A stretch of 64,000 nt of DNA, taken from the NCBI GenBank assembly GCA_963822145.1, contig CAWGGG010000003.1, positions 124,001 through 188,000 of the forward strand, given 5' to 3'. Origin of the DNA: UBA5072 sp963822145. Its GTDB lineage: Bacteria > Bacteroidota > Bacteroidia > Bacteroidales > UBA10428. The notes beneath the pieces are model-generated. The model searched no databases. It had not been told where the DNA came from and was given only the letters and a program-made list of their open reading frames with translations. A program made the translations under genes and the position numbers. Positions 34,303 through 43,415 of this stretch are shown in pieces (the first letter of the stretch is position 1; every line of letters starts with the position of its first letter).

Positions 34303-35316
34303 ATGGAAGACAATTGTGTAACAACCATACAGGATTTTAAAATGGATAAGGCCGCCCGCTGGTGCCCGGGCTGTGGCGGTCATGCTGTACTGGCAGCCAT
34401 TCAGCGGGCATTGCCTGAAACCGGTATTCCCAAGGAAAAAGTAGTGTTTGTGTCCGGTATCGGTTGCTCTTCGAGGTTTCCATACTACATCAATACCTAT
34501 GGCTTTCATGGGCTTCACGGAAGGGGCCCGGCTATTGCCTCCGGGATCAAACTGGCCAATCCAGATCTCAGTGTCTGGCTTGTAACCGGTGACGGGGATT
34601 CTATGGCGATCGGCGGTAACCATTTTATACACCTGTTGCGCCGAAACCTAAATATCAAGATCCTGCTTTTCAACAATAAGATATATGGTCTGACCAAGGG
34701 TCAGTATTCACCAACCACCCCCAAGGGAAGTATTACCAAATCGTCCCCCGATGGGACCATTGAGGATCCTTTCCTTCCGGGCGAACTCGCTATGGGCGCA
34801 CAGGGAAATTTCTTCGCCCGCGTGGTGGATACCGATCTTGAAATGATGAAGGAGGTCTTCACACAGGCTGCGCAGCATAAAGGAACGGCTCTTATAGAAG
34901 TACTTCAGAATTGTGTGATCTTCAACGATGACATTCACGCCGAAATTACCAGTAAAGAACTCCGTGCTGAGCACCAGATCTATCTGAAACAAGGACAGCC
35001 CATGCTCTTTGGTAAAAATATGGAACTCGGCCTGGTCCAGGAGGGTACACGGTTTAAAGTGGTGAAAGTCGGCGAAAACGGCGTGCGACTGGAGGATATC
35101 CTGGTACATGATGCGATGAACCATGACGATACCAGGGACTATATGCTGGTGAGAATGAGCCTGCCCAACTATCCCATCGCCATGGGAGTCATCCGGTCGT
35201 GCCGTTCAGGGGTATATGAGGACCTTTTATACAAGCAAATTGATTCCATAAGGTCAAAATCCAAAGTTAAAACGGTGGACGACCTGCTCACCAGCGGCAA
35301 TACTTTTTCGATATAA
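34303..35316 (+). CDS. korB: 2-oxoacid:ferredoxin oxidoreductase, beta subunit
   Basis: 337 residues. ThDP-binding subunit with WCPGCGGHAVLAAIQ (cluster/ThDP-region cysteines), SGIGCSSRFPYY, and the ThDP-Mg motif TGDGDSMAIGGNHFIHLLRRN followed by LLFNNKIYGLTKGQYSPTT. It lacks an extra ferredoxin domain, as expected for KorB. Immediately downstream of korA; a 23 nt repeat array with an inverted copy follows the stop. Confidence 0.94.
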   Translation: MEDNCVTTIQDFKMDKAARWCPGCGGHAVLAAIQRALPETGIPKEKVVFVSGIGCSSRFPYYINTYGFHGLHGRGPAIASGIKLANPDLSVWLVTGDGDSMAIGGNHFIHLLRRNLNIKILLFNNKIYGLTKGQYSPTTPKGSITKSSPDGTIEDPFLPGELAMGAQGNFFARVVDTDLEMMKEVFTQAAQHKGTALIEVLQNCVIFNDDIHAEITSKELRAEHQIYLKQGQPMLFGKNMELGLVQEGTRFKVVKVGENGVRLEDILVHDAMNHDDTRDYMLVRMSLPNYPIAMGVIRSCRSGVYEDLLYKQIDSIRSKSKVKTVDDLLTSGNTFSI

Positions 35317-35330
35317 AATTTAGAATCATC

Positions 35331-35426
35331 CTTCGACTCCGCTCAGGATGACACTTCGACCCCGCTCAGGATGACAATTCGACTCCGCACAGGATGACAC
35401 GTCTGTCATGCTGAGCGGAGTCGAAG
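35331..35426. repeat. 23 nt repeat array: three direct copies and one inverted copy
   Basis: Units at 35331-35353, 35354-35376 and 35377-35399 begin cttcgactccgctcaggatg; an inverted copy (tgtcatgctgagcggagtcg) lies at 35404-35426. The third and inverted units can form a 20+ bp hairpin. The unit is longer than those elsewhere in the window but the inverted-arm plan is the same. It fills the gap between korB and the next gene. Confidence 0.9.
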
Positions 35427-35513
35427 CATTGTTCGGACCCGCATAACAATGGTTTTTTACCTTGCATCATTGATGGGAATTGGTTAAATTTCATGGATTA
35501 ATCATCCTGAAAT

Positions 35514-38489
35514 ATGGCCAAAACCGTTGAAGAAAACCACATAGAAACCTACTACTTCTCTGACACCTCTTTTAACCTGCTGATGCAGAACCGTATCCGC
35601 AAGGTTCTGGTGATCTGCAGCAGCTATGATTTTTTTATGTTGGAGGAGGATGGTCGCATCGACGAGCAGATCTTCAATGAATATGTTTCCCTGAATCTCC
35701 GGTATCCGCCGGTTTTTATTCATGCTGATTCCGCAAGAAAAGCTATGAATATTCTGGAAAACGACAGAATCGACCTGATCATTGAAATGCTCAGTATAGG
35801 TGATGTGGATACCTTTGCCCTGGCACGCCAGTTAAAAGAGAAGCATCCGAAAATCCCCATTGTAGTGCTCACGCACTTCTCCAGGGAAGTGTCGCTTAAA
35901 CTGGAAAATGAGGACCTCAGCGCCATTGATTATGTTTTTTGCTGGTTGGGAAACAGTGATCTCCTGCTGGCGATTATCAAACTGATCGAAGACCGGATGA
36001 ACGCCGATTTCGATATACAGGAGGTGGGCGTCCAGGCTATCCTGCTTATCGAGGATTCGGTGCGGTATATTTCGGCTTTCCTGCCGGTATTGTACAAAGT
36101 GGTGCTGGAACAATCGATGGAATTTATGAAAGAGGCCCTGAATGAGCACCAGAAGATGCTAAGGCGCAGGGGCCGGCCCAAAATACTGCTGGCTCAAAAC
36201 TATACCGACGCCCTGGGAATCTACCGAAAGTTCAGGCACAACATCATGGGCATCATTTCCGATGTCAGCTTCAAAATGACTTCGAACCGGAAGGATCCCA
36301 AAATTCTGGGCGGTATCGAGCTCTGCAGGCTTGTCAAGTCCGAAGACAGGAACATTCCTTTTCTGCTCCAGTCATCCGACCTGTCCAATGAGCAGTACGC
36401 CCTGGAATTCAGCACCGGTTTCCTGCACAAATATTCCAAGAATCTATCAAAGGATTTGAAGGACTATATCTTAAAAAACTTTGGCTTTGGGGAGTTTGTT
36501 TTCAGAGACCCCAAAACCCTGGAAGAGCATTGCGTCGCTGCCAACCTGCGTGATTTGCAGCAGTTGATCATGACTGTGCCCGATGACATTCTCATATACC
36601 ATACCCAGCGCGATGACATTTCCAAATGGCTCAATGCCCGTGCCCTCTTCCCCATAGCCCAGATCTTCAAACCTGTGAAACGGGAAGATTTCAAATCGCT
36701 TGATGATGTCAGAAAGTACATCTATAAAGCCATCTCTACCTTCCGCACCAATAAGGCCAAGGGCGTGATTGCTGAATTCGACCGGCACCTTTACGATGAA
36801 TATGTAGGATTTTCAAGGATCGGCGAAGGTTCTATCGGAGGAAAGGCCAGGGGACTTGCATTCTTCAACAGCTTCCTGAATAGCAACCAGTTCTTCGATA
36901 AGTTCCCAAAAGTGACTATATCCATTCCGCATACGGTTGTTCTAAGCACCGAGGTATTTGACGAGTTCATGCAGGAAAACGATCTGTATCGTATTGCTGC
37001 CTCAGGCCTCACCGACGAGGAGATCTCCAAGGTATTTGTAAATGCCCGTTTACCGGAGCATATTTATCAGGACCTGGGAAGTGTTATCCTGCAGGCCTGT
37101 CATCCCATCGCCGTACGTTCGTCCAGTAAACTTGAAGATTCTTATTATCAACCCTTTGCAGGTATTTACAATACTTATATGATACCGGTGGTACCCGTTA
37201 AATCACTTGCCATCCGCATGCTTGAAACTGCCATCAAATGTGTTTATGCTTCCGTGTTTTTCAGAGCCAGCAAGGCTTACGCCCTGGCTACCTCCAACCT
37301 CATCGATGAGGAAAAAATGGGCATAATAATCCAGGAAGTCTGCGGAAAACAGTACGGTGATCGATTCTACCCCGCGATATCCGGTGTAGCCCGCTCCATC
37401 AACTTTTATCCGGTTAGTCCGGAAAAAGCGCAGGATGGAATAGCCACCATTGCTTTTGGTTTGGGTAAACTGATCGCAGAAGGCGGCGTGGGTCTCCGTT
37501 TCTCTCCCCTGTACCCTAAAAAGATCATGCAGTTGTCCAACCCCGACCTGGCGGTAAGGTCCACCCAGAAGTACTTCTATGCCCTGGACATGAATCCGGA
37601 TAAGTTCGTACCATCTCCGGATGATAAGGTGAATCTGCTCAAACTCGCCGTTGCTGATGCCGAAGCCGATGGCACCCTGAACCTGGCTGCATCGGTGTAC
37701 GATCATGAGAACAACATGATCCGGGATGGATTTGATCACCCCGGAAAAAAAATCATCACCTTTTCCAATGTGCTGAATCATGGAAGCTTCCCCCTGGCCG
37801 AGATCCTTGAAAATTTGCTGCAATTGGGCCAGCAGGCAATGAATAACCCTGTGGAAATTGAATTTGCCGTTGATACGGATGCCTCGGGCAAAATCCTGCA
37901 GCAGTTCAGTCTGCTGCAGATACGTCCCATCGTTGTAAATGAACAAAGCATCAATTTCCGGATCGAGAACATTGATGAAAATGACGTGATCATTTATTCC
38001 GAAAAAGCCCTGGGGAATGGTATATATTCCAATATTTCCGATGTTGTTTATGTAAAACCTGATGTTTTCAGGCCCGCTGACAGCCTTAAAATTGCACAGG
38101 AACTGGAAAAAATAAATGAACAGTTTGTGAGGGAACAGCGTCCCTACCTGCTGGTAGGACCCGGCCGCTGGGGATCCAGCGATCCCTGGCTCGGAATTCC
38201 CATAAAATGGGCACACATCTCTGCTGCCCGGGTGATTGTTGAATCAGGGCTGGAGCATTTCCGGGTGGATCCCAGTCAGGGTACCCATTTTTTTCACAAC
38301 CTGACTACTTTTGGTGTGGGATATCTTACCGTTAATCCTTTTATGCACGACGGGATCTTCAATGTTGAATACCTCGATAGTCGACCGGCAGCGCAGGAAA
38401 CAGTTTACCTCAGGCACATCCGCTTTGAACGTCCCATGAAGATTGAGATTGATGGGAAAACCAATAAGGCCGTAGTTTATAAACCTTAA
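35514..38489 (+). CDS. receiver-like / PEP-synthase ATP-grasp domain protein
   Basis: 991 residues, cytoplasmic. The N-terminal 400 residues contain two response-regulator-like folds (VLVICSSYDFFMLEEDG ... IDLIIEMLSIGDVDTFALARQL ... IVVLTHFSRE; and ILLIEDSVRYISAFLP ... GIISDVSFKM). The C-terminal part (about 430-850) is the ATP-grasp/nucleotide-binding domain of PEP synthase and PPDK (GEGSIGGKARGLAFFN, AVRSSSKLEDSYYQPFAGIYNTY, QIRPIV). I see no swivelling phosphohistidine domain and no PEP-binding barrel, so it cannot be a complete PEP synthase. The last 100 residues (VGPGRWGSSDPWLGIP, DPSQGTHFFHNL) match the tail of bacteroidotal homologues annotated only as PEP/pyruvate-binding domain proteins. 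Function unknown; a signalling or glycan/phosphate kinase role is possible. Confidence 0.82.
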   Translation: MAKTVEENHIETYYFSDTSFNLLMQNRIRKVLVICSSYDFFMLEEDGRIDEQIFNEYVSLNLRYPPVFIHADSARKAMNILENDRIDLIIEMLSIGDVDTFALARQLKEKHPKIPIVVLTHFSREVSLKLENEDLSAIDYVFCWLGNSDLLLAIIKLIEDRMNADFDIQEVGVQAILLIEDSVRYISAFLPVLYKVVLEQSMEFMKEALNEHQKMLRRRGRPKILLAQNYTDALGIYRKFRHNIMGIISDVSFKMTSNRKDPKILGGIELCRLVKSEDRNIPFLLQSSDLSNEQYALEFSTGFLHKYSKNLSKDLKDYILKNFGFGEFVFRDPKTLEEHCVAANLRDLQQLIMTVPDDILIYHTQRDDISKWLNARALFPIAQIFKPVKREDFKSLDDVRKYIYKAISTFRTNKAKGVIAEFDRHLYDEYVGFSRIGEGSIGGKARGLAFFNSFLNSNQFFDKFPKVTISIPHTVVLSTEVFDEFMQENDLYRIAASGLTDEEISKVFVNARLPEHIYQDLGSVILQACHPIAVRSSSKLEDSYYQPFAGIYNTYMIPVVPVKSLAIRMLETAIKCVYASVFFRASKAYALATSNLIDEEKMGIIIQEVCGKQYGDRFYPAISGVARSINFYPVSPEKAQDGIATIAFGLGKLIAEGGVGLRFSPLYPKKIMQLSNPDLAVRSTQKYFYALDMNPDKFVPSPDDKVNLLKLAVADAEADGTLNLAASVYDHENNMIRDGFDHPGKKIITFSNVLNHGSFPLAEILENLLQLGQQAMNNPVEIEFAVDTDASGKILQQFSLLQIRPIVVNEQSINFRIENIDENDVIIYSEKALGNGIYSNISDVVYVKPDVFRPADSLKIAQELEKINEQFVREQRPYLLVGPGRWGSSDPWLGIPIKWAHISAARVIVESGLEHFRVDPSQGTHFFHNLTTFGVGYLTVNPFMHDGIFNVEYLDSRPAAQETVYLRHIRFERPMKIEIDGKTNKAVVYKP

Positions 38490-38490
38490 T

Positions 38491-38668
38491 AGGGACGAGG
38501 GACGGAGAAAAAGGGACTAGGGACTAAGGGCGAGGAACAAGAAAATGGTAAGTGCTGCTATTGGGTAAGGCCAAAATCTCCAACAATTTATATATTATAT
38601 CATTCCAAAACTCTATTTCACTTGTCCCCTGTCCCTCGTCCCTTGTCCCTTGTCCCTTGTCCCTGTCC
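38491..38668. repeat. inverted-arm array, agggac / gtccctt units, 80 bp centre
   Basis: Left arm 38491-38534 (agggacgagggacgg, agggactagggac) and right arm 38621-38668 (7 nt gtccctt/gtccctc units) are reverse complements in type. About 85 bp of AT-rich DNA without an ORF lies between them. The right arm ends at the stop codon of the Usp gene. Positions between convergent genes are thus fully occupied by the element. Confidence 0.85.
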
Positions 38669-39585
38669 TAATGGAACACCAGCAGCGGTATGCTGGTGTG
38701 ATAAAATAGCTTCCTGGTGATATTGGGCTTAAAAAGTTTATCCACAATACTTTGACGGTGTGCTGTAAGGGAGAGAATATTGATACTCTTCTCACGGATC
38801 AGCTTATCAAGATCATCCAGCAGGTTTTTCTGGTTAATGAAGCTGTAAGTTACCTGGGTTTTTCCGTAGGACTTTCTGAAATATTCCATCAGACCTTCCA
38901 TTCTGACCGTGTCCCACGATTTCGGATCGCTGCCGATATGCACGCAATGGATGTCGAGGTTAAGCTGGTCGGTTAGATTCATCAAACCTTTCAGGGTTAG
39001 AAAATCGGATTCGTCGAAGTCGGTAACGTACAAAAGGTTCTTCAGGTTTTTCTCCCCAACGAAAGTGTATTTCTCAGGAATGGCAAGCAAAGGGAAGGCA
39101 ATGCGATTAATCACCGAAGCTGTGACGCTTCCCATGATCGAACCCATGCCCGTCCCCTTTCCCTTGGTACCCATGACCACGATATCTGGCCGGTAACTTT
39201 CACTGAACCGGACTATTTCATCCTCGGGAACTCCCGGGACTATCTCATAGCTGAATAAAACAGCTGGCATCCCGCATTCATTGACAGAGTCACGCAGACC
39301 CTTTATGAAACTTTCAATGGTTTCTTTTTCGGTCTCTTCCAGATTGGTGGTTACTTCCTCCCTGAGTTGGGATTGCGTCTGCACGGCACCTGCGAGTTCG
39401 ATCAGGTCGAAAGCAGGAGAATAGTAGGTGTGAAAAAGCTTGATTTCAGCACCCATTTTGCAGGCAATTTTAATGGCAAACCTGCACGCAAATCTTGAAC
39501 ATTCGGAATAATCGACAGGTACAAGGATCCTCTGAATCTTCTGACCGCCAACAAAGGCTTCAGGAATTGAGTCTGCAGCATTCAT
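38668..39585 (-). CDS. tandem universal stress protein (UspA family)
   Basis: 305 residues, two Usp domains (about 15-160 and 168-303). Domain 1 has the ATP-binding pattern VVMGTKGKGTGMGSIMGSVTAS (G-2x-G-9x-G-S/T), so it should bind ATP; domain 2 (NLLYVTDFDESDFLTLKGL ... NILSLTAHRQSIVDKLFKPN) has a degenerate loop. Tandem Usp proteins usually bind nucleotide in one half only. Monocistronic, flanked by a repeat arm downstream and the divergent carotenoid genes upstream. Stimulus unknown. Confidence 0.9.
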   Translation of the reverse strand: MNAADSIPEAFVGGQKIQRILVPVDYSECSRFACRFAIKIACKMGAEIKLFHTYYSPAFDLIELAGAVQTQSQLREEVTTNLEETEKETIESFIKGLRDSVNECGMPAVLFSYEIVPGVPEDEIVRFSESYRPDIVVMGTKGKGTGMGSIMGSVTASVINRIAFPLLAIPEKYTFVGEKNLKNLLYVTDFDESDFLTLKGLMNLTDQLNLDIHCVHIGSDPKSWDTVRMEGLMEYFRKSYGKTQVTYSFINQKNLLDDLDKLIREKSINILSLTAHRQSIVDKLFKPNITRKLFYHTSIPLLVFH

Positions 39586-39743
39586 AGTAAGAACAGATTA
39601 TTGGGTGAAAAGTAAGTACAATTTACAAAAAAATGAGAAGGTTTGCAAATGCCCCGAAAAATATGATTCGCCGGGAGTATCACAATAGAATAAATTGCAT
39701 ATTTTCGATACCTGATATTTTTTTGTCTTCATATTGGTTAGAC

Positions 39744-41237
39744 ATGGGTAATGAAAAAACCGCTATCGTAATCGGTGCAGGCATTGGTGGCATAACTACT
39801 GCTGTATTCCTGGCCAAAAACGGTTATCAGGTTGATGTGTATGAAAAAAACTCGGCTCCGGGGGGGCGCTGCGGACAGATCATCCGTGACGGACACCGTT
39901 TTGATGTGGGGGCAACCATTTACCTGATGCCCGGGATATATCGGAAGGTTTTTGAGGCACTGGACATAACACCGGAAGGAAGCTTTGAATCGGTACCGCT
40001 TACCACCCTATATACCGTTTACTTTTCAGATGGTCAGCAGGTTGAATTCACAACCAGCAAGGAAAGTCTGAAGGATCAACTGGAAAAGATCGAAAAAGGA
40101 AGCTTTGAGAAATCACAGCAGTTGCAATTAGAAGGATACCGGCTTTTTCAGCTGGCGATTGACAAGCTCCTCGGGCGTAATTTTTATAAGCTCTTCGAAT
40201 TTGCCACCCTTAAAAACGCCCTGCTGCTGTTGAAGCTTAAAACCTATATCCGCCATGTGGTTTATATTCGTAAATTTTTTACCAGCAAAATCTTACGAAC
40301 AGTTTTTACTTTTCAGAATATTTACGTTGGACAAAATCCTGCCCAGGCTCCTGCCCTTTTCGCCATGATTCCTGCGGCAGAACTCACCGAAGGTTCCCTG
40401 TTCCCTGTGGGCGGGATGTTCAGTATTACCCGGAAGCTGTTAACCATGGCTGAAGAACTGGGTGTCCGGTTTCACTACGATGAGCCGGTAATCAAAATTA
40501 AAATCGAGAAAGACCGTGCTGCCGGTATTGTTCTGCAAAACGGAAGTGTGATCAGGACCTCTGTTATTGTAGCCAATGCTGATCTGCCCTATGTTTACAA
40601 GGAACTGCTTCCCGATACAGGGATGGCAAAAAGACTTGAAAGACTGCAATATACCTGTTCAGCCATTGTTTTGCACTGGGGTTTGGATAAAAGGTATGCT
40701 GAATTGGGTCATCACAGTGTATTTTTATCTGAGCGCTACAGCAAAAATCTGGACAAAATCTTCAGGGAACAGTCCCTTGCTGATGATCCCAGTTTCTATG
40801 TTCATGCCCCGGTTAAGTCAGACCCTTCGGCAGCACCGGCAGGCCAGGATTCCCTGTCGGTTATAATTCCTGCAGGGCATCTCCGCAACAGCAACAATCA
40901 GAACTGGAACGAGTTGAAGAACCAAGCCAGGGCTTCAGTAATTGCCCGCTTGAAAAAACAGGGGCTGACCGATATTGAAGAGCATATAAAATTTGAAATA
41001 TGCTACCTCCCGCAAACATGGAAAAGTATCTTTAACCTTTCCAGAGGAGCTACTTTTGGAAGTCTGGGACACAGCATTTTTCAGATGGGGTACTTCCGGC
41101 CCCACAACAGGCACAAACGCTACAGGAATTTGTATTTTACCGGTGGCAGCACACATCCGGGCAACGGAATCCCTTTGGTTCTGCTTTCCGCCAAGCTGAC
41201 ATCCGAGCGCATCATTAAAGAGAACCCGAATGAATAA
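39744..41237 (+). CDS. crtI: phytoene desaturase-like FAD-dependent oxidoreductase
   Basis: About 497 residues. N-terminal dinucleotide fold IVIGAGIGGITTAVFLAKNGY with YEKNSAPGGRCG, typical of CrtI/CrtN desaturases; the C-terminal GGSTHPGNGIPLVLLSAKL closes the FAD domain as in the family. Substrate binding region AELTEGSLFPVGGMFSI is well kept. It desaturates a C30 or C40 polyene; which one cannot be told. I start at ATG 39744 (MGNEKTAIVIGAG) rather than 39633. The synthase gene follows with an 8 bp overlap, so the two are coupled. Confidence 0.88.
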   Translation: MGNEKTAIVIGAGIGGITTAVFLAKNGYQVDVYEKNSAPGGRCGQIIRDGHRFDVGATIYLMPGIYRKVFEALDITPEGSFESVPLTTLYTVYFSDGQQVEFTTSKESLKDQLEKIEKGSFEKSQQLQLEGYRLFQLAIDKLLGRNFYKLFEFATLKNALLLLKLKTYIRHVVYIRKFFTSKILRTVFTFQNIYVGQNPAQAPALFAMIPAAELTEGSLFPVGGMFSITRKLLTMAEELGVRFHYDEPVIKIKIEKDRAAGIVLQNGSVIRTSVIVANADLPYVYKELLPDTGMAKRLERLQYTCSAIVLHWGLDKRYAELGHHSVFLSERYSKNLDKIFREQSLADDPSFYVHAPVKSDPSAAPAGQDSLSVIIPAGHLRNSNNQNWNELKNQARASVIARLKKQGLTDIEEHIKFEICYLPQTWKSIFNLSRGATFGSLGHSIFQMGYFRPHNRHKRYRNLYFTGGSTHPGNGIPLVLLSAKLTSERIIKENPNE

Positions 41238-42150
41238 GGAATATCAAATCCTGTTCGATAAGATCGACTTCAAAAGGATCATTGACCATCCCAATATCCT
41301 GATAGCAGCCGCTTTCTGGGAGGAGGACCGCTACCTGGCAGCAAAAACATGCTACAGGTATATGCGAGCGATCGACGATCTGATTGACTGCCATAAATCG
41401 GTTCATACCATTATTGCCGATTCTGAAAAAGAGCAATTCATGGAGAAAGTGCAGGAGTGGATTGCCATGGCCAGGGAAGCCGGGAACGCCAATCCTGAAA
41501 AGCACGAACTGCTGGAAACGATTCAAAGGTTTCATATACCCGTTTGGCCACTGGAAGCTTTTGCCAAATCTATGATCTATGACATTGATCACAACGGGTT
41601 CAGGACACTGGATGATTTTCTTGAATATTCACAGGGCGCATCCGTGGCACCTGCATCAATTTTCGTTCATCTGAACGGACTTACCAGGCATAACTTTGAA
41701 TTCCGGCCTCCTGCCTTTGACGTCAGGTCTGCTGCAACACCCTGTGCTATTTTCAGCTACCTCGTACATATCATCCGGGATTTTCAGAAGGATCAGCTCA
41801 ACAACCTCAATTACTTTGCCGATGATATTATGTCAGATAATGGGCTAAGAGCCTCCGATCTCAGAAAGATCGCCGAAGGAGGCACTATTCCTGCCGGATT
41901 CCGGAACATGATGGCAACCTACAGCAACCTGGCAGATAGCCACCGCAAAGACACCTATGCCATAATTGAACAGATTGCCCCCTTGCTGGAACCCAGGTAC
42001 AGGCTCAGCCTGGAAATCATTTTCAATCTTTACCTGATGGTATATGAAAGGATTGATATCGAAAAGGGTAGTTTTACTGCTGAAGAGCTGAATCCCACCC
42101 CAGAAGAAATAAAGGAGCGGGTTTACAATACTATTGTCAAGTTCAGATAG
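41230..42150 (+). CDS. crtB: squalene/phytoene synthase family protein
   Basis: 306 residues of the head-to-head prenyl synthase family. Two Asp-rich motifs: RYMRAIDDLIDCHKS near residue 50 and HIIRDFQKDQLNNLNYFADD near residue 180, which bind Mg-diphosphate. It would condense two GGPP (or FPP) molecules to the precursor for the desaturase encoded just before it. The pair suffices for a coloured linear carotenoid; no cyclase, ketolase or hydroxylase is nearby. Overlaps crtI by 8 bp. Confidence 0.9.
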   Translation: MNKEYQILFDKIDFKRIIDHPNILIAAAFWEEDRYLAAKTCYRYMRAIDDLIDCHKSVHTIIADSEKEQFMEKVQEWIAMAREAGNANPEKHELLETIQRFHIPVWPLEAFAKSMIYDIDHNGFRTLDDFLEYSQGASVAPASIFVHLNGLTRHNFEFRPPAFDVRSAATPCAIFSYLVHIIRDFQKDQLNNLNYFADDIMSDNGLRASDLRKIAEGGTIPAGFRNMMATYSNLADSHRKDTYAIIEQIAPLLEPRYRLSLEIIFNLYLMVYERIDIEKGSFTAEELNPTPEEIKERVYNTIVKFR

Positions 42151-42156
42151 AGCTCC

Positions 42157-42600
42157 CTAATTCTTTGTGTACACTGCAGTAACGTGGTCAACCACCCCGC
42201 TGCCATCATCCACAATATAGGTCCAGTTAATTTCCTGGTAATTGGAAGCAATGATTCCCGATCCTGAGATGGTATATCCGCCTTCCGCCGTTTGGCTCTC
42301 AATGTTTAGGCTCATTCCGGATATTGTAGCATATACTGCAGCGTTTATACCATAAAAATTGTCGATGATAATGCCGTTATCATTATCCGGGTCGGCAGAA
42401 ATTGTAACCGCGTAAACCGAAGAAGTGGATTTGAATATTTCACTGGTCTCGTCACAGGTCCATTCCCCTTCCAGTTTGGCCACGGCAGGATTTCCGCCCA
42501 GCAAATCGTCGGCAACATCACAGGAATTCATAACCAGTAACACTCCCAGCATAATATTTACAAGCCGGGAAAAACTTAATTTATTAGCAGCGCTTATCAT
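42157..42600 (-). CDS. small lipoprotein with lipocalin-like beta domain
   Basis: 147 residues. Lipoprotein signal ending in VMNSC (Cys at about residue 27) so it is likely lipid-anchored. The mature part begins AVAKLEGEWTCDETSE, a pattern seen in small bacteroidotal lipocalin-like proteins, and runs as short beta strands. No function can be given. Convergent with crtB (6 bp between stops) and followed upstream by a single-arm repeat array. Confidence 0.75.
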   Translation of the reverse strand: MISAANKLSFSRLVNIMLGVLLVMNSCDVADDLLGGNPAVAKLEGEWTCDETSEIFKSTSSVYAVTISADPDNDNGIIIDNFYGINAAVYATISGMSLNIESQTAEGGYTISGSGIIASNYQEINWTYIVDDGSGVVDHVTAVYTKN

Positions 42601-42635
42601 CAGTTTAAAGTTTATATTTTATCCAGATATTTCAA

Positions 42636-42690
42636 CCCAACAACCACAACCATCACAACAATCACAACAATCACAACAATCACAACCATC
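42636..42690. repeat. single-arm array, caacaatca units
   Basis: About six 9 nt units (caaccacaa, caacaatca). It matches the right arm of the arrays at 8.8, 22.0 and 32.2 kb, without a left arm. Located in the 213 bp gap before lemA; the remaining 42691-42813 may carry the lemA promoter but I see no clear boxes. Confidence 0.85.
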
Positions 42691-42813
42691 ATTATTCCCC
42701 CAAAACCATGCCAAATTCAAAGCAATGTATTATTTTCGACGTGGTTTTGATACCTAAATTAATACGAAATAAAAAGCAAGAAGTTCGGAAACTAATCCTT
42801 TAACACACAAAAC

Positions 42814-43404
42814 ATGAAAACGAGCAGAATTGTTCTAATTGTTATCGCTGTCATAGCAGTATTATTCATTTTCAGGGGATGCCGCGGTTACAACAGCCTG
42901 GTTTCACTTCGTGAGCAGGTTAACCGCGACTGGTCGAATGTAGAAAATGTTTATCAGAGAAGGGCGGACCTGATCCCCAATTTGGTGAACACCGTAAAAG
43001 GCTACGCCGCTCATGAACAGGAAACTTTTACCAGGGTGGTTGAAGCACGATCCAAAGCAACACAGGTAACCATTGATGCAGCCAACATGACAGATGAAGA
43101 CCTGAAAAGGTTCCAGGCCGCACAGGGTGAAATCAGTTCAGCACTTTCACGATTGCTTGCTATTGCCGAGAACTATCCTGATCTTAAGGCCAACCAGAAT
43201 TTCCTTGAATTGCAGTCACAGCTCGAGGGTACTGAAAACAGAATTGCAGTTGAACGCCGGAAATTCAATGAGACCGCCAATATGTACAACACGTCCATAA
43301 AACAATTCCCCACAGTGATTTTTGCCGGATGGTTCGGATTCAAAGAGAGACCTTATTTCGAAGCTGAAGCAGGCGCACAGGAAGCTCCTGTGGTGCAGTT
43401 TTAA
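42814..43404 (+). CDS. lemA: LemA family protein
   Basis: 196 residues. One N-terminal membrane helix (about 5-22, IVLIVIAVIAVLFIFRG) and a helical periplasmic body with the signature YNSLVSLREQVNRDWSNVENVYQRRADLIPNL (residues about 27-58). LemA proteins form membrane-linked helical bundles; their function is unclear. In many bacteria lemA is followed by TPM-domain genes as here, so the three products probably form one complex. 11 bp to the next gene. Confidence 0.95.
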   Translation: MKTSRIVLIVIAVIAVLFIFRGCRGYNSLVSLREQVNRDWSNVENVYQRRADLIPNLVNTVKGYAAHEQETFTRVVEARSKATQVTIDAANMTDEDLKRFQAAQGEISSALSRLLAIAENYPDLKANQNFLELQSQLEGTENRIAVERRKFNETANMYNTSIKQFPTVIFAGWFGFKERPYFEAEAGAQEAPVVQF

Positions 43405-43415
43405 ATCATATACAG

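Noticed and set aside
37203..38216. 337-codon open frame on the minus strand
   Set aside because: Lies wholly within the receiver/ATP-grasp gene, antisense, with no family motif; it is a shadow of codon bias.
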